Both the position numbers and the translations under genes were made by a program. Under the pieces are notes generated by a model. It was not told where the DNA came from, searched no databases, and worked only from the letters and a program-made list of their open reading frames with translations. Positions 46,900 through 55,554 of a stretch of DNA of 64,000 nucleotides are shown piece after piece (the first letter of the stretch is position 1; each line of letters opens with the position of its first letter). Source of the stretch: Neorhizobium sp. JUb45 (lineage in GTDB: Bacteria > Pseudomonadota > Alphaproteobacteria > Rhizobiales > Rhizobiaceae); the NCBI RefSeq assembly GCF_004343585.1, contig NZ_SLYW01000003.1, forward strand, positions 744,001 through 808,000, read 5' to 3'.

Positions 46900-47341
46900 G
46901 CTGCACCTCAAGATCGGCCACGCGGCCGGTTATGGTTTGCAAAAGCAGCGTCAGTCCGCGCAGGTCCTCCATGTCAATGTCGGCAAACACTTCCTGACGC
47001 ATCTGGTCGGCAATCGAGCGCACCAGCGTTGCCTGTTCTTCACCATGCGGGGTGAGGGCAATCCGCTTCACGCGGCGGTCGTCGGCAGACTGACGGCGCT
47101 CGATCAGGCCATTTTCCTCCATCCGATCCAGCAGGCGCACCATGGTCGCCTGTTCCAGCTCCAGCTCGAAGGCAAGTTCGGTCTGCGCCATGTCCGGCCG
47201 CTCCGCAAGGCGCCACAGGGCGCGGGCGCGCGGGTAGGTCAGCCCATGCGCTGTCACCCGCTGATTGAAGGCGGTGCGGATCTTGCGGCTGGTCTTGGTC
47301 AGCGCCTCAAGAAAATCGGATTGGGCTTCGGTGCGTTTCAT
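46886..47341 (-). CDS. MarR family transcriptional regulator
   Basis: A 151-residue winged-helix repressor. Seen: the recognition region TELAFELELEQATMVRLLDRMEENGLIERRQSADDRRVKRIALTPHG in segments, with the Asp-Arg-Arg wing. As first gene of marR-emrB-emrA it most likely represses its own operon and is released by a substrate of the pump. Candidate operators lie just upstream (47354-47400). It overlaps the transporter gene by 14 bases. Confidence 0.92.
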   Translation of the reverse strand: MKRTEAQSDFLEALTKTSRKIRTAFNQRVTAHGLTYPRARALWRLAERPDMAQTELAFELELEQATMVRLLDRMEENGLIERRQSADDRRVKRIALTPHGEEQATLVRSIADQMRQEVFADIDMEDLRGLTLLLQTITGRVADLEVQHVPA

Positions 47342-47353
47342 CTGACAGACTGA

Positions 47354-47413
47354 TAGTTAGTGTGCTAATGGTGTGTGATAAATAGTTAGCACAGCAACTA
47401 TTGCATTGCAATG
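47354..47413. promoter_or_regulatory. Candidate MarR operators upstream of marR-pump operon
   Basis: Two copies of TAGTTAG in the same orientation (47354-47360 and 47383-47389) are 29 bases apart. Each begins an imperfect inverted repeat: TTAGTGTGCTAA (47357-47368), and TAGTT-N8-AACTA (47383-47400). A perfect palindrome CATTGCAATG follows at 47404-47413. They lie 13-72 bases before marR, as expected for autorepression. Binding is inferred. Confidence 0.55.
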
Positions 47414-47573
47414 AATTGATGGTTGTCATTGCGTGTCGCCAGATATGCAAAATGGGCAGGGCTGGGAGAGATGGATGACGCAGATCATCCGTTGACGACG
47501 GCGTTTTTCATCCCGATAGGGTCAGGCCGAAAAGTGTGGTAATCGCCACGCAGACAATAACCGGAGTGAAATC

Positions 47574-47807
47574 GTGAGCGAACCGTCAGTCACAGAAGCA
47601 ACAACCCGCATTTATGAATCGCTTCAGGCGGACAATGCCGACATCGATCTGCATATCGCGAGCCTCAAGGCAGCGCTTGCGCGCGAGGGCGTGAAGGAGG
47701 CGGTCTTCGATCCGGCCAGGCTCGTACAGAACAACCGCTCCGGCCGAAAACTGATGCAGGCCTATTTTCGCCAGCGCGGCGTGACGGTGAAATTTGCCGC
47801 TGAGTGA
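47574..47807 (+). CDS. Small hypothetical protein (77 aa)
   Basis: Family not recognised. The 77-residue protein is hydrophilic, with a helical first half (TTRIYESLQADNADIDLHIASLKAALAREG in parts) and a basic end (NNRSGRKLMQAYFRQRGVTVKF). The start is a GTG with GGAG 7-8 bases upstream (CGGAGTGAAATC), which supports translation. Codon use is like the neighbours. It is divergent from marR across 232 bases; no function can be suggested. Confidence 0.6.
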   Translation: MSEPSVTEATTRIYESLQADNADIDLHIASLKAALAREGVKEAVFDPARLVQNNRSGRKLMQAYFRQRGVTVKFAAE

Positions 47808-47824
47808 ATCTGCTGAGTTGTGAC

Positions 47825-47880
47825 CCGAAGCGGCTCGACTATTGCAGCTAGCGCTTCTGCGCTGCGTTCGCTTCGGTTTT
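47825..47880 (+). terminator. Branched hairpin terminator after the 77-aa gene
   Basis: Outer arms CCGAAGCG (47825-47832) and CGCTTCGG (47869-47876) pair perfectly and are followed by TTTT. An inner hairpin AGCGC-TTCT-GCGCT lies at 47850-47863. The place, 18 bases past the stop, fits a terminator. Confidence 0.5.
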
Positions 47881-47890
47881 CACCGGCCCA

Positions 47891-48094
47891 CTACTCGCGC
47901 AAAGTATCGGCAACAAGCGCATTGGCATGGCCATGACCCATGCCGTGCTCCTGCTTCAGCCAGTTGGCAAGCTCCATGTGTTTCTTCCCGCCTTGCCCGC
48001 GGATGAGTTCCTTCCACTCAGCGATCGGACGGCCATATTTGGCTTCGATGGAAGGGAAATAGGACGCAGGACCTTTGACCGTCTCGTTTGCCAT
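47891..48094 (-). CDS. DUF4287 domain protein (67 aa)
   Basis: A 67-residue protein matching the DUF4287 pattern: SYFPSIEAKYGRPIAEWKELI, then KKHMELANWLKQEHGMGHGHANALVA. The domain is widespread in small soil-bacterial proteins; its function is unknown, though the HGMGHGHANAL end is highly conserved. It stands alone on the minus strand, between two small plus-strand genes. Confidence 0.8.
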   Translation of the reverse strand: MANETVKGPASYFPSIEAKYGRPIAEWKELIRGQGGKKHMELANWLKQEHGMGHGHANALVADTLRE

Positions 48095-48261
48095 GGCGCA
48101 CCTCCGGCTGCAGCAGTTTCAGCCCGCGATATTAACAGGAAGCAATCCGCTGTCATCGTCTGCGGTCGCCCTGCAGGATAATCGGTGCATTCAGCATGCC
48201 GCATCGAGGCTCGTCCCGGTGCCGCCTTCTTTCGGCCAAAACGTTGCATCTATAAGCGCAT

Positions 48262-48522
48262 ATGGACACGTTCGACGCTTACATCCCTGAAGATATCTAT
48301 TCCCTGCTGGTCATGATCGTGGTCGCGCTCGTTGCGATCTGGCTGGTGATGTTCGTCGTCCGCAAGCTGATCGGCATCGCCATTGTCGCGGGTCTGGTGA
48401 TCGGCGGCTTCATGGTCTGGCAGGATCCGAGCCTGCTGCGCACGGCCCAGGACAGCGCGCTGAGTTATTATGACCAGTGGCAAAACGGCGCTCCGGCCGG
48501 TAATGAACGCGGTCAGTGGTAG
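48262..48522 (+). CDS. Small inner-membrane protein (86 aa)
   Basis: An 86-residue protein with two closely spaced hydrophobic segments (~14-33 and ~36-52) joined by Arg-Lys (FVVRKLIG), and a soluble, Gln/Tyr-rich tail (SYYDQWQNGAPAGNERGQW). I do not recognise the family. It lies convergent with pflA, 22 bases from its stop. The ribosome-binding site is weak (AAGCGCAT region), so the start is uncertain. Confidence 0.55.
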   Translation: MDTFDAYIPEDIYSLLVMIVVALVAIWLVMFVVRKLIGIAIVAGLVIGGFMVWQDPSLLRTAQDSALSYYDQWQNGAPAGNERGQW

Positions 48523-48544
48523 CTGGCCGGCCCGCCATATTTCC

Positions 48545-49348
48545 TTACAACACCGTCAAACCTCTTGCCGCAAAGATCGCCCGTGCCTGTGCAACGGAAT
48601 CCGGCGTCGGCGTCGGCGAATCCTTCAGCGGATATTCGATGCCCAGCTGCTCCCATTTCTGGGTGCCCATCTGGTGGAAGGGTAGAACCTCCACCCGTTT
48701 GACGATGTCGCCGAGGTCGGCGACGAAATCGGCAAGGCGGGCAATATCTTCCGCGCCATCCGTCCAGCCGGGCACCAGCACGTAGCGCAGCCACATCGGT
48801 TTTTGCAGGCGTTTCAGGCGGTGGGCGAAATCCAGCGTCGGCTGCAGCGGTTGCGCCGTCAGGCGCTTGTAGGTGTCCGGGTCGGAATGTTTGATGTCGA
48901 GCAGAACGAGGTCGACATTGTCGAAAAATGTATCCTCGACATTGCCGTGCAGAAAACCTTGCGTGTCCAGCGCGGTGTGCAGGCCAAAATCCTGCTTGAT
49001 GCGGCGAAACATCTCGCCGACAAAACCTGCCTGCATCAGCGGCTCGCCGCCGGAAATCGTCACGCCACCGGCAAATTTCAGGAAACCGGCATAGGGTTTG
49101 ATCTCGGCAATGGCGTCATCCAGCGTGATGCGGCGGCCGTTATGCAGTTTCCAGGTGTCCGGGTTGTGGCAATAGAGACAGCGGAACTGGCAGCCCGCCA
49201 TGAAGAAGACAAAGCGCATGCCGGGACCGTCTACTGCGGCGCCGCTTTCGACCGAATGCAGAAAGCCGTGATCGAGTGGGGTGTGGTGGCCGGCGGCCGC
49301 TTTTGGCAAACCGTCCTTGATCGTGAGGATATCCATGGTGAGGCTCAT
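48545..49348 (-). CDS. pflA: Pyruvate formate-lyase activating enzyme
   Basis: A 267-residue radical-SAM enzyme that places the glycyl radical on PflB. The [4Fe-4S] motif CxxxCxxC is Cys53, Cys57 and Cys60 (CQFRCLYC). GGVTISGGEPLMQ binds SAM, and LDIKHSDPDTYKRLT and RYVLVPGWTD follow as in PflA. It is about 20 residues longer than E. coli PflA, mostly at the N-terminus. It follows pflB after 73 bases that contain a strong hairpin. Needs anoxic conditions, in line with the anaerobox upstream of pflB. Confidence 0.95.
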   Translation of the reverse strand: MSLTMDILTIKDGLPKAAAGHHTPLDHGFLHSVESGAAVDGPGMRFVFFMAGCQFRCLYCHNPDTWKLHNGRRITLDDAIAEIKPYAGFLKFAGGVTISGGEPLMQAGFVGEMFRRIKQDFGLHTALDTQGFLHGNVEDTFFDNVDLVLLDIKHSDPDTYKRLTAQPLQPTLDFAHRLKRLQKPMWLRYVLVPGWTDGAEDIARLADFVADLGDIVKRVEVLPFHQMGTQKWEQLGIEYPLKDSPTPTPDSVAQARAIFAARGLTVL

Positions 49349-49376
49349 GGTTTGTGGCGAATGATGTGGCTGGAGG

Positions 49377-49404
49377 TCCCGCGCGCAGAAACCTGCGCGC
49401 GGGA
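49377..49404 (-). repeat. Perfect 12-bp hairpin between pflB and pflA
   Basis: TCCCGCGCGCAG (49377-49388), loop AAAC, CTGCGCGCGGGA (49393-49404). It starts 18 bases after the pflB stop and ends 29 bases before the pflA start. No U-run follows, so partial termination or mRNA 3'-end protection of pflB is likely, which would give far more PflB than the catalytic activase. Confidence 0.75.
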
Positions 49405-49421
49405 TGTCATCCAGATCCGGC

Positions 49422-51680
49422 TTACATCTTGGCGTGGAACGTACGCGAGATGACGTCGAGCTGCTGTTCGCGGGTCAGCTTGACGAAGTTGACGGCATAG
49501 CCCGAAACACGGACCGTCAGCTGCGGGTAGAGTTCCGGGTGATCCATGGCGTCAACCAGCGTCTCGCGATTGAAGACGTTGACGTTGACATGGAAACCAC
49601 CGGCCGCCGCATACCCGTCCAGGCAATTGGCGAGGTTCTGCGCGCGTTCCTCGTCGGTCTTGCCGAGCGAATCCGGGGTGGCCGAAGCCGTCCAGGAAAT
49701 GCCGTCGAGAGCCGAGTCGTAGGGGATCTTGGCAACCGATGCGCCGGCAGCCACAAAACCCTTGGTGTCGCGGCCGTTCATCGGGTTTGCACCCGGCGCA
49801 AAAGGCTCGCCGGCGCGGCGTCCGTCCGGCGTATTGCCGGTCTTCTTGCCGTAGACCACGTTGGAGGTGATCGTCAGAACCGACTGCGTCGGCATCGAGT
49901 CGCGGTAGAAATACGGCTGGGCGGCGATCTTCTTCATGAAGGTCTCGGTCAGCCAAACCGCGATGTCGTCAACGCTGTCATCGTTATTGCCGTAAGCGGG
50001 GTAGGAACCCTCGATCTTGTAATCGACGGCAAGGCCTGCCTCGTTGCGGATCACATGCACCTTGGCGTGCTTGATGGCCGACAGACTGTCCGCTGCCACC
50101 GACAGGCCGGCAATGCCGCAGGCCATGGTGCGCAGAATGTCGCGGTCGTGCAGCGCCATTTCGATACGCTCGTAAGCGTATTTGTCGTGCATGTAATGGA
50201 CGGTGTTGAGTGCCTTGACATAGGTCGCGGCCAGCCAGTCCATCATCTTGTCGAACTTGGCCATGACTTCGTCATAGTCCAGCACGTCGCCCTTGATCGG
50301 CTCAAAGCCCTTGGCGACGGCAACACCGCTCTTTTCATCGACGCCGCCATTGATCGCATAAAGCAAAGCTTTGGCGAGGTTGGAGCGGGCACCGAAGAAC
50401 TGCATCTGCTTGCCGATGCGCATGGCCGAGACGCAGCATGCAATGCCGTAGTCGTCGCCCCATTTGGGCCGCATCAGATCGTCGTTCTCGTACTGGATGG
50501 CGCTGGTATCGGCAGACACCTTTGCGCAGAAGTTCTTGAAGCCGGTCGGCAGTTTTGTGCTCCACAGCACGGTCAGGTTCGGTTCGGGAGCCGGGCCGAG
50601 ATTGTAGAGCGTGTGCAGGAAGCGGAAGCTCGACTTGGTGACGAGAGGACGACCGTCTTCGCCCATGCCGCCGATCGATTCGGTCACCCAGGTCGGGTCA
50701 CCCGAAAACAGCTGGTCATACTCTGGCGTGCGCAGGAAGCGAACGATCCGGAGCTTGATGATCATGTCGTCGATCAGTTCCTGGGCCTGTTCTTCTGTGA
50801 GAAGCCCGGCATCGATATCCCGCTGGATGTAGATGTCGAGGAAGGTCGAGACACGGCCGAGCGACATGGCCGCACCGTTCTGTTCCTTCACGGCAGCCAG
50901 ATAGGCGAAATAGGTCCACTGGATGGCTTCGCGCGCATTGGTCGCAGGCTTGGAAATGTCGTAGCCGTATTTCGCGGCCATTTCACGCAGCTCGTCGAGC
51001 GCACGGAACTGTTCCGAAAGCTCTTCACGCAGGCGCATCACGCTGTCGGTAAAGACCTCGTTCTCGATGGCGCGGAAATCCTTCTGGCGGAAGGCGCGCA
51101 ATGCGTCCGTGCCATAAAGGGCGACACGGCGATAGTCACCGATGATACGGCCGCGACCATAGGCATCCGGCAGGCCGGTGATGACGCCGGACTTGCGGGC
51201 AGCGAGGATTTCCGGGCTGTAGACGTCGAAAATGCCCTGGTTATGGCTCTTGCGATATTTGGTCCAGACTTCCTTGACCGAAGGATCAAGCTCGAAACCA
51301 AAGGCTTCCAGGCCGTTTTCGACCATGCGCAAGCCGCCGTTCGGCATGATGGCGCGCTTCAGCGGTGCATCGGTCTGCAGGCCGACGATCAGCTCGGCTG
51401 CCTGGTCGATGTAACCGGCGTCATGGGCGGTGATGGTGGAGGCGCGGTCGGCGGAAACGTCGAGGACGCCCTTTTCACGCTCGGCCTTCAAAAGAACGCT
51501 CAGGTCTTCCCAGAGCTTCAGTGTGCGTTTTGTCGCACCGGCCAGAAATGTGCTGTCAGCGGTATAGGGCGTGTAGTTCGCCTGGATGAAATCGCGAACA
51601 TCGACGCTTTCGCGCCAGGCTTCACCCTTGAAACCCGACCACGCATCGGCCGGGGTGATTTTCTCGGAAAGGATGCCCAT
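49422..51680 (-). CDS. pflB: Formate C-acetyltransferase (pyruvate formate-lyase)
   Basis: A 752-residue glycyl-radical enzyme converting pyruvate and CoA to formate and acetyl-CoA without oxygen. The catalytic pair Cys415-Cys416 (GIACCVSAM) and the radical Gly727 in RVSGYAVNF are intact, and the length fits the ~760-residue family. N-terminal [20 protein letters not shown] is typical. Formate can leave through the FocA-like channel and acetyl-CoA enters Pta, both encoded ~10 kb away. A perfect FNR/FixK-type site lies 128 bases upstream. Uncommon in strictly respiring rhizobia. Confidence 0.97.
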   Translation of the reverse strand: MGILSEKITPADAWSGFKGEAWRESVDVRDFIQANYTPYTADSTFLAGATKRTLKLWEDLSVLLKAEREKGVLDVSADRASTITAHDAGYIDQAAELIVGLQTDAPLKRAIMPNGGLRMVENGLEAFGFELDPSVKEVWTKYRKSHNQGIFDVYSPEILAARKSGVITGLPDAYGRGRIIGDYRRVALYGTDALRAFRQKDFRAIENEVFTDSVMRLREELSEQFRALDELREMAAKYGYDISKPATNAREAIQWTYFAYLAAVKEQNGAAMSLGRVSTFLDIYIQRDIDAGLLTEEQAQELIDDMIIKLRIVRFLRTPEYDQLFSGDPTWVTESIGGMGEDGRPLVTKSSFRFLHTLYNLGPAPEPNLTVLWSTKLPTGFKNFCAKVSADTSAIQYENDDLMRPKWGDDYGIACCVSAMRIGKQMQFFGARSNLAKALLYAINGGVDEKSGVAVAKGFEPIKGDVLDYDEVMAKFDKMMDWLAATYVKALNTVHYMHDKYAYERIEMALHDRDILRTMACGIAGLSVAADSLSAIKHAKVHVIRNEAGLAVDYKIEGSYPAYGNNDDSVDDIAVWLTETFMKKIAAQPYFYRDSMPTQSVLTITSNVVYGKKTGNTPDGRRAGEPFAPGANPMNGRDTKGFVAAGASVAKIPYDSALDGISWTASATPDSLGKTDEERAQNLANCLDGYAAAGGFHVNVNVFNRETLVDAMDHPELYPQLTVRVSGYAVNFVKLTREQQLDVISRTFHAKM

Positions 51681-51807
51681 TAATGTCTTCCTTCTGCTTT
51701 GCCTTGCGGCACTTGGTTTAGGATCCTCCCAGATCGTGATGCCTGCTCATTCGTGTGCAGGCATCCTGACTTCCATCCGCAGACTATCAACATGCGGACG
51801 GAAACCA

Positions 51808-51821
51808 TTGATCCCGATCAA
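51808..51821. promoter_or_regulatory. FNR/FixK-type anaerobox between pflB and kdgK
   Basis: TTGATCCCGATCAA is a perfect match to TTGAT-N4-ATCAA, the binding site of FNR, FnrN and FixK. It is centred about 134 bases before pflB and 114 bases before the kdgK start, within the 248-base divergent region. It should activate pflBA at low oxygen; whether kdgK also responds is open. No other match was noticed in the promoters I read. Confidence 0.8.
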
Positions 51822-51928
51822 CGCCGACCCTGCGACATCCCGATAAGTTCATCTCGAAAGCGCATGACGGGGGTCAGAGAGACGTCCTGCGCTTTGTGCC
51901 GCGAATGCGCGGTGTGAAGGGATGGACA

Positions 51929-52912
51929 ATGACACAACAGAAAATTCGGGTCGCATCGATCGGCGAATGCATGATCGAGATGCAGTGCAAGCCTGATGGG
52001 TCGATCACCCAGGCTTTCGGCGGCGACACCTTTAATACGGCTGCCTATATGGCGCGCCTCGGTGCCGGGCTGGGCTCTTTCGTCTCCTACGTAACCGCCA
52101 TCGGCGACGATCCGTTCAGCGATCAGATGGCCGCTTTCTGGAACGAGCAGGGCGTCGACGATCATCTCGTCCTGCGTCTGAAGGGGCGTCGCGCCGGCCT
52201 TTATTTCATCCGCACGGATGCGGCCGGCGAACGCCGCTTCTTTTACTGGCGCGGCGAGGCGGCCGCCCGGGAAACCTTTGAATCGGACGGTTCAAAGGAT
52301 CTGCTGGAGGCTCTTGGAAGCTATACCAGCGTCTACCTGTCGGGCATCAGCCTGGCAGTCCTGAAGCCCGAAAGCCGCGAGCGCCTGCTGGTGCGGCTGG
52401 AGGAACTGGCCCGTGCCGGCGTCGCCGTCGATTTCGACGGTAACTACCGCCCGTTGCTCTGGGGCGGCATCGAGGCCGCGCGTGCCGCTTATGAGCGCGT
52501 CATCGGATTTTCCACCCGCGTTCTCGTCACCATTGAGGAGCTGGAAGTGCTGGGGCTGGCTCCCACCGTCCAGGCCGGCATCGATTATTTCGCCAAAATG
52601 CCGCAGCTCGAAGTGGTGATCAAGGACGGGCCGGGCGATGCCACGCTCATCCATAGCGGCAAGGTCGAAATCGTGCCTGCCACCAAGGTCGGAAAAGTCG
52701 TCGATACGACCGCGGCCGGTGACAGCTTTTCGGCCACCTACATCCTCGGACGTCTTCTCGAGCTTCTACCCGCAGAGGCTGCCGGCCGAGCGCATATCGT
52801 CGCAGGTGCCGTCGTACAGCACCACGGCGCCATCATTCCGGAGGGAGCAACGCCGGACGTTTTTTCAAACGAAATCGCTGCCCGCGGCCAACAGAAAAGT
52901 GCCGACGAATAG
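51929..52912 (+). CDS. kdgK: 2-dehydro-3-deoxygluconokinase
   Basis: A 327-residue PfkB-family sugar kinase that phosphorylates KDG to KDPG. The N-terminus [52 protein letters not shown] (near 85-110, a KdgK trait) and the catalytic-base motif [14 protein letters not shown] (anion hole and Asp) are all seen. It starts the uronate operon kdgK-kdgT-yhcH-kduI-kduD. ATG 51929 has AAGGGA 7-8 bases upstream; a TTG-started longer frame from 51896 is rejected. KDPG aldolase (eda) must lie elsewhere. Confidence 0.94.
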   Translation: MTQQKIRVASIGECMIEMQCKPDGSITQAFGGDTFNTAAYMARLGAGLGSFVSYVTAIGDDPFSDQMAAFWNEQGVDDHLVLRLKGRRAGLYFIRTDAAGERRFFYWRGEAAARETFESDGSKDLLEALGSYTSVYLSGISLAVLKPESRERLLVRLEELARAGVAVDFDGNYRPLLWGGIEAARAAYERVIGFSTRVLVTIEELEVLGLAPTVQAGIDYFAKMPQLEVVIKDGPGDATLIHSGKVEIVPATKVGKVVDTTAAGDSFSATYILGRLLELLPAEAAGRAHIVAGAVVQHHGAIIPEGATPDVFSNEIAARGQQKSADE

Positions 52913-52941
52913 CGAATACGAATTTTCAGGAGGAATGCACA

Positions 52942-53958
52942 ATGAATATCAAGAAAGCAATCGACAAAGTCCCCGGCGGGCTCATGCTGGTGCCGCTCAT
53001 TCTCGGCGCACTTTGCAAGACCTTTTTCCCATGGGCCGGAAGTTACTTCGGTTCGTTCACCAACGGCCTGATCGCCGGTACGGTGCCGATCCTGGCCGTC
53101 TGGTTCTTCTGCATGGGCACGTCGATCGACCTTCGCGCAACCGGCACGGTGCTGCGCAAATCGGGTAACCTCGTCGTCGTCAAAACCCTCGTTGCCTGGG
53201 GCGCAACCTATATCGCTGCCCAGTTCCTGCCGCTCGAAGGCGTCCAGTCGGGCCTGTTCATGGGCTTTTCGGCACTCGCTATCTGCGCTGCAATGGACAT
53301 GACCAATGGCGGTCTCTACGCCGCGATCATGCAGCAATACGGCACCAAGGAAGAATCGGGTGCCTTCGTGCTGATGTCGATCGAATCGGGTCCGCTGGTC
53401 TCGATGCTGATCCTCGGCGCTGCCGGCGTTGCCACTTTCGAACCGCACCTGTTCGTCGGCGCCGTCCTGCCCTTCCTGATCGGCTTCATTCTCGGCAACC
53501 TCGACAAGGACCTGCGCGCCTTCTTCAAGGGCGGCGTCACCACGCTCATCCCGTTCTTCGGTTTTGCGCTCGGTAACGGCATCGACCTCAACGTCATCCT
53601 GACCACCGGTCTGGGCGGCATTCTGCTCGGTATCATCGTCATCGTCGTCACCGGCATCCCGCTGATCTTCGCCGACAGGCTTATCGGCGGTGGTAATGGC
53701 ACTGCAGGTCTCGCCGCCTCGTCGGCTGCCGGTGCGGCCGTCGCCAACCCGATGATCATCGCCGAAATGGCACCGCAGTTCAAACCCGCTGCCGCTGCCG
53801 CAACCTCGCTGGTCGCCGCTGCATGCCTGACCACGGCCATTCTGGTCCCGATCCTGACCGGCATGTACGCCAAGCACATGAAGAAGCGGGCCGGCGTGAC
53901 CGAGGCTACTCCGGCTGATGCGCCTCAGGCGGGTGACGCCCTGCGCCCTGCCGAGTAA
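52942..53958 (+). CDS. kdgT: 2-keto-3-deoxygluconate permease
   Basis: A 338-residue membrane carrier of the KDGT family with about ten hydrophobic segments. Family stretches: the start [31 protein letters not shown]-like [36 protein letters not shown] and [11 protein letters not shown]. It brings KDG released from pectin or alginate-like polymers into the cell by H+ symport. AGGAGG is upstream of ATG 52942. It lies 29 bases after kdgK and is followed by a strong stem-loop. Confidence 0.94.
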   Translation: MNIKKAIDKVPGGLMLVPLILGALCKTFFPWAGSYFGSFTNGLIAGTVPILAVWFFCMGTSIDLRATGTVLRKSGNLVVVKTLVAWGATYIAAQFLPLEGVQSGLFMGFSALAICAAMDMTNGGLYAAIMQQYGTKEESGAFVLMSIESGPLVSMLILGAAGVATFEPHLFVGAVLPFLIGFILGNLDKDLRAFFKGGVTTLIPFFGFALGNGIDLNVILTTGLGGILLGIIVIVVTGIPLIFADRLIGGGNGTAGLAASSAAGAAVANPMIIAEMAPQFKPAAAAATSLVAAACLTTAILVPILTGMYAKHMKKRAGVTEATPADAPQAGDALRPAE

Positions 53959-53965
53959 GGTTCGC

Positions 53966-53993
53966 CGGGGCCGGCGCTCCGTCGCCGGCCCCG
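53966..53993 (+). repeat. Stem-loop between kdgT and yhcH-like gene
   Basis: Eleven base pairs: CGGGGCCGGCG (53966-53976), 6-base loop, CGCCGGCCCCG (53983-53993). It starts 7 bases after the kdgT stop and is followed by CCAAAGAAAA, not by a U-run. Likely an intra-operon attenuator or mRNA stabiliser. Confidence 0.6.
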
Positions 53994-54018
53994 CCAAAGA
54001 AAATCAAGGAATAATGTC

Positions 54019-54480
54019 ATGTATCTTAGCCATCTCGCCACGCTCGACCGCGACGCCGCCATCCTGCCTGAGAACGTCCGCAAAGGTCTCGACTTTCTTG
54101 CCAAGACCGATATCGCATCTCTGCCAGCCGGCCGGGTCGATATCGACGGCGACACCATCTTTGCGCTCATCCAGGATTACGACACGGCACCGAAGGCTGA
54201 AAAGCGCCCGGAATCGCATGCCCGCTATATGGACATCCAGTATGTCTTTGCCGGCCGCGAAGTCATCGGCTACGCCCCGCTTGCCGGTGCCCACACGGTC
54301 GAGGAAGACCTGTTCGAAGGCCGCGATGTCCGCTTCTATTCTGATGTCACCGACGAGACCGACCTGCTGCTTGGCCCGGGCGCCTATGCGCTGTTCTACC
54401 CGACCGACATCCACCGTCCGGGTTGCGTTGCCGAGACTGCCGGCAAGGTCCGCAAGGTCGTCGTCAAGATCCTTCTCTGA
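54019..54480 (+). CDS. YhcH/YjgK/YiaL family protein
   Basis: A 153-residue cupin-like protein of the YhcH/YjgK/YiaL (beta-galactosidase-subunit-like) family. Motifs: ALIQDYDTAPKAEKRPESHARYMDIQYVFAGREVIGY with the metal-binding Glu/His/Asp, and LFYPTDIHRPGC near the end. Members occur in sialic acid, gulonate and uronate clusters and may open or anomerise sugar rings. Between kdgT and kduI, a role in handling an unsaturated uronate or its hydrate is plausible but unproven. Confidence 0.87.
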   Translation: MYLSHLATLDRDAAILPENVRKGLDFLAKTDIASLPAGRVDIDGDTIFALIQDYDTAPKAEKRPESHARYMDIQYVFAGREVIGYAPLAGAHTVEEDLFEGRDVRFYSDVTDETDLLLGPGAYALFYPTDIHRPGCVAETAGKVRKVVVKILL

Positions 54481-54537
54481 GGCCTTTCCGCAGGCCCCCA
54501 TTTCATAACGATACCAGTTTCTACAGGAGTTACACTC

Positions 54538-55380
54538 ATGGACATCCGCTATTCGGCCAGTCAGAGAGATTTCAAGCGTTACACCACCGAAGAAACGCGC
54601 GCCGAATTCCTCATCGAAAAACTCTTCGTCGCTGACGAAATTCTTGCCACCTACAGCCATGTCGACCGTATGGTCGTGTTCGGCTGCATGCCCGTTGCCG
54701 AGGCCGTTCCGCTCGACAAGGGCATCGACTGCATGAAGAATTTTGGCACGAACTACGTGCTGGAGCGCCGCGAACTCGGCATCTTCAACCTCGGTGGCGA
54801 AGGTTCGATCGAAGTCGACGGCGAGGTCTATGAGACCGGCTTCAAGGATTGCCTCTATGTCACCAAGGGCACCAAACAGGTGATCTTCCGCAGCAAGGAC
54901 AAGGCCAAGCCGGCCAAGTTCTACATGATCTCGGCACCGGCCCACAAAGTCTGCAAGACCACGTTCCTGTCGATCAATGACGCCAAGAAAAAGCCGGTCG
55001 GCGACAATGCCACCGCCAACAAGCGCGTCATCAACCAGTTCATCCATCCGGACGTTCTGGAAACCTGCCAGCTGTCGATGGGCCTGACCGAACTCGATCC
55101 GGGCAATGTCTGGAACACAATGCCGGCCCACACCCACGAGCGTCGTTCGGAAATCTACTATTACTTCAACATCGCCGAAGATCAGGCTGTCTTCCACATG
55201 ATGGGCGAAGGCCAACAGACGCGTCACATTCTGGTTGGCAACGAGCAGGCGGTTATCTCGCCGTCGTGGTCGATCCATGCCGGCTGCGGCACCGCCAACT
55301 ACACGTTCATCTGGGCAATGTGCGGTGAAAACCTCACTTTCGACGACATGGACCATATCCCGATCAACGAGCTTCGCTGA
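54538..55380 (+). CDS. kduI: 5-dehydro-4-deoxy-D-glucuronate isomerase
   Basis: A 280-residue cupin isomerase converting 4-deoxy-L-threo-5-hexosulose uronate (from unsaturated oligogalacturonides) to 3-deoxy-D-glycero-2,5-hexodiulosonate. Metal ligands are visible in MPAHTHERRSEIYYYF (two His and a Glu) and the later His in SWSIHAGCG. DIRYSASQRDFKRYTT and FGCMPVAEAVPLDKG are typical KduI segments. AGGAG precedes ATG 54538. A hairpin follows before kduD. Confidence 0.95.
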   Translation: MDIRYSASQRDFKRYTTEETRAEFLIEKLFVADEILATYSHVDRMVVFGCMPVAEAVPLDKGIDCMKNFGTNYVLERRELGIFNLGGEGSIEVDGEVYETGFKDCLYVTKGTKQVIFRSKDKAKPAKFYMISAPAHKVCKTTFLSINDAKKKPVGDNATANKRVINQFIHPDVLETCQLSMGLTELDPGNVWNTMPAHTHERRSEIYYYFNIAEDQAVFHMMGEGQQTRHILVGNEQAVISPSWSIHAGCGTANYTFIWAMCGENLTFDDMDHIPINELR

Positions 55381-55391
55381 TCGTCGGACGA

Positions 55392-55422
55392 GGGCGCGAA
55401 AGCGTGCAAGGTTTTCGCGCCC
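55392..55422 (+). repeat. Stem-loop between kduI and kduD
   Basis: GGGCGCGAAA (55392-55401), 11-base loop, TTTCGCGCCC (55413-55422): a perfect 10-bp stem, 12 bases after the kduI stop in a 174-base gap. No U-run. It may partly separate the two genes. Confidence 0.55.
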
Positions 55423-55554
55423 GCACCATGATTTTCAAGAACTGATCCCGCAACCGGCATCGATCGATCAGATCGCCGGCAGGGCGCGGGGTCCGGCAGC
55501 CGCGACACGGCGCTGCCGTTTTATCCTCCCTCCGTATTCAAGGATTTTTTGATT

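Noticed and set aside
49404-51683. Open frame of 759 codons on the plus strand opposite pflB
   Set aside because: It is a GC-driven shadow of pflB; the pflB product has every catalytic residue, while this frame shows no family pattern. The same applies to long antisense frames opposite the aminotransferase (9094-10917), chemoreceptor (17478-19244), dehydratase (29035-30993) and MFS pump (44344-46302) genes.
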